Assembly: GCA_963971225.1 (NCBI GenBank)
Contig: OZ020269.1
Coordinates: 16,501,921-16,565,920, forward strand
DNA from: Melieria omissa
Lineage: Eukaryota > Arthropoda > Insecta > Diptera > Ulidiidae
DNA length: 64,000 nucleotides
Direction of reading: 5' to 3'
Shown here: one piece after another, positions 58,750 through 64,000 of the stretch
Layout: every line of letters starts with the position of its first letter
How positions within the stretch are numbered: the first letter of the stretch is position 1
Notes under the pieces: generated by a model
Told to the model about the DNA's origin: nothing
What the model saw: the letters and a program-made list of their open reading frames with translations, nothing else
Database searches by the model: none
Position numbers and translations under genes: made by a program

Positions 58750-60042
58750 ACACTTCGTTCAATAATGTGTGTGACTGACACATAGATGGCGGCACTAATA
58801 CTAAATCAATATTTTTTTCCGAAATTGTGAACCTTTTTAGGCTTACTGTCAAAATTATATGTCAATCCGACCATTAGTTTACAAGTTACAGTGCTTTAAG
58901 TGACACTACTTTTGAGTTTTCAAAAAAAATGAATTCAAAGCAATTCCGTGTGCTGATTTATCATTGTTTTTTAATGAAAAAAAATACTGTTCAATGCCAG
59001 GAATGGCTTGAAAAACATTATTCGGACTCTGCTCCATCAAAAAGAACCATTTGTTATTGGTATGCCGAATTCAAACGTGGTCGTACAGACACCGATGACA
59101 TTCCATCTACTGGACGGCCAAATGACGCTGTTATTCCGGAAAACGTTGAAAAAACACTGAAAATCATTATGTCCGACCGTAAAGTGAAAGTGGGGGAGAT
59201 TGCTGACATTCTAAAGATATCAGCAGGCAGTGTACACACCATAATACACGAACATTTGGTTATGAAAAAGGTGTTTTCGAAATGGGTGCCACGTTTGCTC
59301 ACACCGGAGCAAAAACAACAACGAATCGATGATTCAAAGAGCTGTTTGGACATGTTTACGCGCAACAAGTCGGAGGTTTTGCGTTGGTACATCACAATGG
59401 ATGAAACATGGATCCACCATTTCACTCCAGAGTCAAATCGGCAGTCTGCTGAGTGGCATGCAACCGGTGAAAGCCGCCCAAAGCGTCCAAAGGCACAAAC
59501 ATCGGCTGGCAAGGTTATGGCGTCAGTATTTTGGGATGTGCACGGAATAATATTCATCGACTATCTTGAGAAAGGGAAAACAATCAATAGCGACTATTAT
59601 ATAGCGTTGTTGGAACGTTTGAAAGAAGAAATCGCGATTAAGCGGCCCCATATGAAGAAGAAAAAAGTGTTGTTTCACCAAGACAATGCACCGTGTCAAA
59701 AGTCGATGAAAACGATGGCAAAAATGCATGAATTGGGCTTCGAATTGCTTCCTCATCCCCCGTATTCTCCAGATCTGGCCCCCAGCGACTACTGGCTCTT
59801 CGCAGACCTCAAAAAGATGCTCCGTGGTAAGAGATTTGGCTCAAATGATGAAGTAATCGCCGAAACTAACGCCTGTTTTGAAGGCAAAGAAAAATCGTTC
59901 TACAAAGGCGGTATCGAAAGATTGGAAAAGCGTTGGAATGATTGTATCTCCCTAAAAGGGGACTATGTTGATGAATAAAAACGAATTTTGGCAAAAAAAT
60001 GTGTTTTAATTAGTTAGTCACACACATTATTGAACGAAGTGT
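58750..60042 (+). mobile_element. Complete irritans-type mariner element (1,293 bp)
   Basis: Perfect 27 bp terminal inverted repeats (58750-58776 and 60016-60042, starting ACACTTCGTTCAATAATG) flanked by the TA target duplication at 58748-58749 and 60043-60044. It encloses one uninterrupted transposase gene with ~180 bp of 5' and ~65 bp of 3' leader. Both ends, the TA sites and the gene are intact, so the copy could be autonomous. It sits inside intron 1 of the allergen-repeat gene, in the opposite orientation to that gene. Confidence 0.97.
58929..59978 (+). CDS. Mariner transposase, irritans subfamily, intact
   Basis: Cut-and-paste transposase of 349 residues, the usual length for mariners (about 345-350). 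N-terminal HTH DNA-binding region (~1-110) with the linker motif WVPRLLT at 119-125. The catalytic triad is D,D34D: Asp158 in ITMDETW, Asp252 in LFHQDNAP and Asp287 in YSPDLAPSDYW, with exactly 34 residues between the last two. The CATALYTIC-domain stretches KVMASVFWDVHGIIFIDYLE and GKTINSDYY follow the irritans/Himar pattern closely. No stop or frameshift. One visible departure is Gln in DNAPCQKS where irritans-type enzymes usually have His. Activity cannot be judged from sequence alone. Confidence 0.96.
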   Translation: MNSKQFRVLIYHCFLMKKNTVQCQEWLEKHYSDSAPSKRTICYWYAEFKRGRTDTDDIPSTGRPNDAVIPENVEKTLKIIMSDRKVKVGEIADILKISAGSVHTIIHEHLVMKKVFSKWVPRLLTPEQKQQRIDDSKSCLDMFTRNKSEVLRWYITMDETWIHHFTPESNRQSAEWHATGESRPKRPKAQTSAGKVMASVFWDVHGIIFIDYLEKGKTINSDYYIALLERLKEEIAIKRPHMKKKKVLFHQDNAPCQKSMKTMAKMHELGFELLPHPPYSPDLAPSDYWLFADLKKMLRGKRFGSNDEVIAETNACFEGKEKSFYKGGIERLEKRWNDCISLKGDYVDE

Positions 60043-60354
60043 TATACAAAATTTGTTTTTTTCCAAAAATGTTATAAAAAATTATTTTTTATACAGTTTT
60101 ATAAAAAAATTTTTTTAAAAATACATTTTTTTAATAAGAATTTGTTTCAAGCAGAAAAGTGAATCTGATTTCCTATGAAGATCTAAGATCCAGCCATGGG
60201 AATTGTTCACCCAATCTCACAACTGTGTGGGCGCTTTCAAGTTTCTACTAACAAGTTTTTTTGTTTTCAAAAGCAAATCTTAGTAGATTTTCGAACACTT
60301 AATACAGTTTATTCTTGAAGTGAATTTATTTAATACCAAAGAAAATTAAGGTCA

Positions 60355-60530
60355 GCAAGATTGGCTCTAAGGTAAAACCTAAAGTTTTTTGTGTATCCTG
60401 CAAAAAGCAGGACATTTATCAAGTAAGTGGATAGTAGTTTCTTCCGCCTCTACGTCTCTGCAGCTTCGGCAGAAATCGTTGGCCAGATGACTCAGAGCTA
60501 GTCTTCTAGCTTGGCCACTAGTGTCTGACC
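60355..60530 (-). pseudogene. LINE C-terminal zinc-finger scrap in intron 1
   Basis: On the minus strand the frame reads LANDFCRSCRDVEAEETTIH followed by LLDKCPAF. This is the Cys-x2-Cys...His-x4-Cys finger that closes RNase H-bearing LINE proteins, with all four metal ligands present. Nothing of RNase H or RT remains next to it. Confidence 0.65.
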
Positions 60531-60534
60531 GAAG

Positions 60535-61410
60535 ATGGAGTTATGGCCAAAGCCGAATATTCGGCATAACTAAAATACTAGGCCGAACCCGAATACTAAA
60601 AAAAATCGTAATAAAAATCGTTTAAAGAAACAAAACTGATCTTTCTTCTTCATTATTTATTCATTTCTTGTTACGTCTAATTTTTTAAAAACAATTTTGA
60701 ATAAGTACGAAGTAAACATTTAATACATTTTCAGTTTTGGCTTAATTCTGGAGTTCAAGCTAATTTCTGAGCTTTGATGTATTCAAAGACCTATAGTAGA
60801 ATTTTATGGCGAATATTTTCGTGGTACATTTTGTCCTTAAAAAGTCCTGTTTTACAGGACATTTTTGGCATTTTAGAAAAAAAGGGTCAAATTGACCCAT
60901 ATAAATAGGAGCTACAGGGTTCAGATGCTCCACAAAATTATTCTTCGTAGTATTTTACATCAAATTGCTAAGTACATCATATACCTAAAATGTAAGGTTA
61001 CATGGTTTTCGTATGCCAATTCACCATAAGAATGTGCAAAAAGGGGAAATCTTTGAACCCCCTAAACAAAACTTCAGATGTAAACTTTCAAAACGCCGAT
61101 ACACGTATATATTTTGTTGGTCCCCTCTGATCCGTTGTGAGAACCTTGTTATTTAAAAAAAAAATTGATTTTGTTGTGCAGTGTTCTACAATCGTCACTT
61201 TTTCATTAATAGCTACGTTAAAGAATTTCCGCAAAAAAATTTCCTGCAGTATTTTCTGACTATTGTACTTGTAAGTCATATTATTGAAAATGCTAAAAGC
61301 CCACTTGATTCTGGACCAAAATGGCTGCATTTAGGCAATTAACATGCCGCCCTCTGCCCCATTTTACAACAATACAGCATTTATTTGTTTTTGTTGTTGT
61401 TATTGGCCTC
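60535..61410. other. Intronic sequence without recognised feature
   Basis: Contains a GGCCAAAGCCGAATATTCGG block near 60545 that faintly recalls MITE family 2, and TGAACCCCCTAAACAAAACTTC near 61055 that faintly recalls MITE family 1. Neither has usable termini. Confidence 0.4.
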
Positions 61411-61412
61411 AC

Positions 61413-62223
61413 CATTAGTTCGCGTGACAGCATTTGGTCCATCATTGCGCATTGCCGTCGCATTGGCTGCCTCATTGTTGGCCGTCAAATTAGTGAGCGC
61501 ATCGAGGAAGCCGAGCACGTCCAGGCCGCTGCTGTTTAAATATTGCAAAAATGCCGCCGTTTCCGGCACTTCGATAATGCGCCGTTTGAGCAGCGCAAAA
61601 TCGGCACTGCTCAGATAGGCGTAGGCGCGCTGCACTTCCGCATCGTTGTGATAGTAATTGGCGGCAATCGATTTAACCTCTTCGGCCGGTATTAATGTCA
61701 CAAAATCACTCATGTCAATGGGTGTAATCGGCGGCGCAGCGGCAGCGGCAGCGGTTGCGTCAGCGCCATCCGTACGTAATTCAATTTCGCGCATCACACC
61801 GTCCGCATCGCCGTCCCCGCCGTTGACCGCACCACCCGCCGTGTCGTGTTCAACGGATGTTAAATCGGCGGACGAGGCGGCTAATGTGTCCTCCTCGTCG
61901 GTTGTTAACAAATCAATTTGATGATAAGTTTCGGCCGATTGAGAAGGGGCATGTTGGTTTTGTGTTTGCTGTTGTTGCTTTTGTTTTGGTTTTTTCGCTA
62001 GAAAAATCAAATCATCCACAACGTCCAGCACCGACTCGTTGTCCGCATTATCTTGTGCACCGGTGGCGTTCCGGCACCAATCGGGCGTGCAGCGCAAAAT
62101 CTCCTCGACCACAACCAGTTCAGTGCCGTCCGTACTCTGAACGGGACGAGCACAGGCGGAGCGTTGGCGGTTGGCGTAAAGCAGTACAAGGCACGAAAGC
62201 AAATGGAACGTTTTCGACTGCAT
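61413..62223 (-). CDS. Secreted insect allergen-related repeat protein, exon 1
   Basis: Begins at ATG (62223) in AATCAAAATGC and gives 270 codons plus one base before the donor GTGAGG. Residues 1-~25 form a signal peptide (hydrophobic FHLLSCLVLLYA, likely cut after SACA). A variable region follows with an acidic/Gln-rich segment, two Cys (CTPDWC, 45-50) and an Ala run (157-163). Residues ~169-245 are the first half of the insect allergen-related repeat: DFVTLIPAEEVKSIAANYY, DAEVQRAYAYLSSADFALLK and TAAFLQYLNSSGLDVLGFLD. The family (cockroach allergen Bla g 1, G12 midgut proteins, pierid nitrile-specifier proteins) comprises secreted helical lipid-binding proteins, often of the gut. An N-terminal extension this long is unusual. 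The frame past the donor is non-coding Asn-Lys repeat and ends at a stop. Confidence 0.9.
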
Positions 62224-62229
62224 TTTGAT

Positions 62230-62930
62230 TGCGAAATTTGGCGTTCAGTTGTAATTTATTTTCTAATTTTTGAAAATTGTAAACTATTTCAATTTTTGGT
62301 GTTTTTCCATTTGAATAGTTTTTTGTTATATATTTTTAGTATGCATTTTTTTTAGATGAAAATATTTTCTAAATCTGATATAGTTTTTAACGTTTCTAAT
62401 ATTTTGATTTTTTTTTATGTTTTTGTTTTTTGCTGTTAATAATTTTGATACTTATATTTATTTCCTTTTTTACGTTTTCAAGGTTTTATCTGGAAATTTG
62501 TTAATACTGATATTTAATATTCACAATTTTTTTATATATTTGCAATTTTTTAAAATTTCTAATATGTATTAGTATTTTTTAGTATTTTTTTTATTTTTCA
62601 ATATTTTGTAAAAATTATTTAATGTTTTTAATTTTTCTAATATTTAAATTTTTTTTTTGTTTGATGCAAATGTTTTTAATACTTATATTTATTTAAAACC
62701 TTTTTATGTTTTCAAGGTTATATCTGTCAATTTTTTAATACTTGACGTTTTAGTAATTATTTAAAATTTCTTAATATTTAATATTTTTGTAATTCTTTAA
62801 AGTGTTTTAATACATAATATTTTTTATTTTTTTGTAATCTTTTAAAATTTTGTGATACATAATATTTCTGATATTTTTTGTAATTTTTTTTTAATTATAT
62901 TTGGTACATTCAACTCAAATATTGTTTATT
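62230..62930. other. AT-rich 5' flank of the allergen-repeat gene
   Basis: T-rich on the plus strand, with recurring TTTTTAATACTTATATTTAT and AATATTTTT motifs suggesting an old simple repeat. The promoter of the allergen-repeat gene should lie here, but no TATA box or initiator can be picked out with confidence in such AT-rich DNA. Confidence 0.5.
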
Positions 62931-62932
62931 TA

Positions 62933-64000
62933 CAGTCTGTCCAGTAGAAGCGTGATCGACCAAATTGTCACTTAGAGTACCGATATCAAAAAAATTTGAA
63001 TGCACCTAAGTAGTCTCATCATTTTTGTAATACGCACTGCAAAAATTTTCAGTCTCGGGAAACAATTACAAAGTACAGGGTGTTTTAACAAGATGAGCTC
63101 CGCGTGAGAGAAGCGACTTGAAGCCGTATACCTTTGTCTACACCCTAGAGGGCCGTAAATGTCATGTATAGCTGCAGAGAAATATATGGAGAAGTCGACG
63201 TCATTCGTAACGAGGTAAACGAATCGGTTTATGGAAGCAAAAAATATCGACGATTTGGCTGGGCGGGGCCTTGAAAAAAAGACCTCCCCAAACCAGGACA
63301 AGAAAATCATTGATTTGTTTGCAACAAAGCCGGGCTTATCGTTGCGTAAAGCTAAAGCAGTTTTAGAGAAAACTGGTGTTCAAATATCAAAAGAGACGAT
63401 TCGAGGACGTTTAAGAACTAACGACGTTAAATACCGGAGCTCTTTGAAAACAAAGTTGCTCTCATCATCACACTTTCAAAAACGGCTTGCTTGGGCTTAG
63501 GCCAATTCAGATCGGAATTGGAATAATGTAATATTCACGGATGAATCCTAATTTTGGGCAAATAGTAGCATAAATCGATCTTGGTGTGCCGCCTTCAACC
63601 GATTGTTCCAACGAACTGTTAAAGACCCAGTAAAGGTCCATGTTTGGGGCTGCTTCTCAGAAAAAGGATTTGGGCGACTTTTCGTTATTACCACCAACTT
63701 GAACGCGGTTTTGATGAACAAATTTTATGAAAAAGCTTTATTACTATCAGCTGCGAAGATGTTCGGGAGAAGAGGACTCTCTTGGATTATACAAGAAGAC
63801 AACGACCACCAACATCGCAGCCGAATGTGTGCTGAGTGAAAACAGCAAAATGAGGTGGAAGTGTTAGATTGGCCCTCACAATCGCCTGATGACAACCCGA
63901 TAGAAAATATGTGGGCAATAGTAAAGCAGAAACTCAGAGAGAAAACTATATGAGCAGCAAAACAGTTATCGAGACAAATTCTGCTGATTTGGAGTCGATT
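62933..64000 (+). pseudogene. Tc1-like transposon with broken transposase, runs off the window
   Basis: After a TA at 62931-62932 the element starts with CAGTCTGTCCAGTAGAAGCG, the CAGT terminus usual for Tc1-type elements. From 63231 the transposase reads: HTH part DKKIIDLFATKPGLSLRKAK and VQISKETIRGRL, then a stop at 63498-63500. Then come NVIFTDES (first Asp) and a stop, KDPVKVHVWGCFSEKGFG, WIIQEDNDHQHRS (second Asp), another stop near 63837, and DWPSQSPDDNPIENMWAIVK (final Glu region). At least four in-frame stops make it dead. The distal terminal repeat is outside the window. Confidence 0.88.

Larger units (their letters stand above)
57922..61412 (-). other. Intron 1 of the allergen-repeat gene (3.49 kb)
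   Basis: Donor GTGAGG directly after exon 1 and acceptor TTTAAG before exon 2, both on the minus strand. It contains a complete mariner (58750-60042), a LINE scrap (60355-60530), AT-rich simple DNA at 58.5-58.75 and 60.05-60.15 kb, and a CA tract at 58376-58396. The intron boundaries are inferred from consensus and phase, with no transcript evidence. Confidence 0.8.

Noticed and set aside
61381..61412. Continuation of exon 1 of the allergen-repeat gene to the in-frame stop
   Set aside because: It encodes an Asn/Lys run after a GTGAGG donor, whereas splicing at that donor joins in phase to a second exon that completes the known domain.
1..64000. CRISPR arrays, operons, bacterial or phage systems
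   Set aside because: Nothing prokaryotic is present; all recognisable features are those of an insect nuclear genome.

Overview
The window looks like nuclear DNA of a higher fly (Brachycera), most likely a large-genome, transposon-rich lineage such as the tephritid fruit flies. The grounds are AT-rich spacers full of GT/CA and TTG microsatellites, a compact GC-rich intronless PARP16-like gene, an insect-allergen-repeat gene with long AT-rich introns, and a TE load dominated by RNase H-bearing LINEs, an RTE LINE, mariner/Tc1 elements, tRNA-derived SINEs and small MITEs. The species assignment is inference; no database was searched.

Only two host genes can be supported. (1) 40545-41768 (+) is a single-exon, 407-residue PARP16-type protein: N-terminal helical domain, ART-like catalytic fold, C-terminal membrane anchor. 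Two of the three H-Y-Y active-site positions look replaced. (2) On the minus strand, exons at 61413-62223 and 57605-57921 join in phase across a 3.5 kb intron and encode a secreted protein with the insect allergen-related (G12/nitrile-specifier-like) repeat; its later exons were not found.

Region by region: 1-8.4 kb has no gene and holds a 1.1 kb GAAT-type array, a mariner remnant, a MITE and a degenerate ~135-220 bp tandem array. 8.4-15.5 kb is mostly unique non-coding DNA with one SINE of each of two families and a decayed LINE 3' end. 15.5-17 kb carries an 87 bp tandem array with coding-like traits. 18.7-24.4 kb holds LINE and RTE remnants and a purine-rich tandem array split by a young LINE copy with target-site duplications (TSDs). 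26.3-27.8 kb is a BEL/Pao gag remnant. 29.9-36 kb is a patchwork of RTE, LINE, SINE and MITE pieces plus a heptanucleotide satellite. 36.9-39.9 kb is a 2.9 kb 5'-truncated LINE of the same family as the 22.8 kb copy. PARP16 follows. 43.2-44.8 kb is an AT-rich ~90 bp array; 46-47.4 kb a CR1/jockey-type LINE; 47.77-49.38 kb a 1.6 kb near-perfect palindrome. 52.1-55.35 kb is an almost complete RTE element with a 14 bp TSD. 57.6-62.2 kb is the allergen-repeat gene, with an intact, perfectly bounded irritans-type mariner in its intron. 62.9 kb to the end is a Tc1-like pseudogene running off the window.

The two genes show no sign of working together. The main story is layered transposition, with several insertions precisely delimited by TSDs, terminal repeats or both. 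The best candidates for something undescribed are the large palindrome, the active-site-degenerate PARP16, and the LINE/SINE families sharing a 3' tail.
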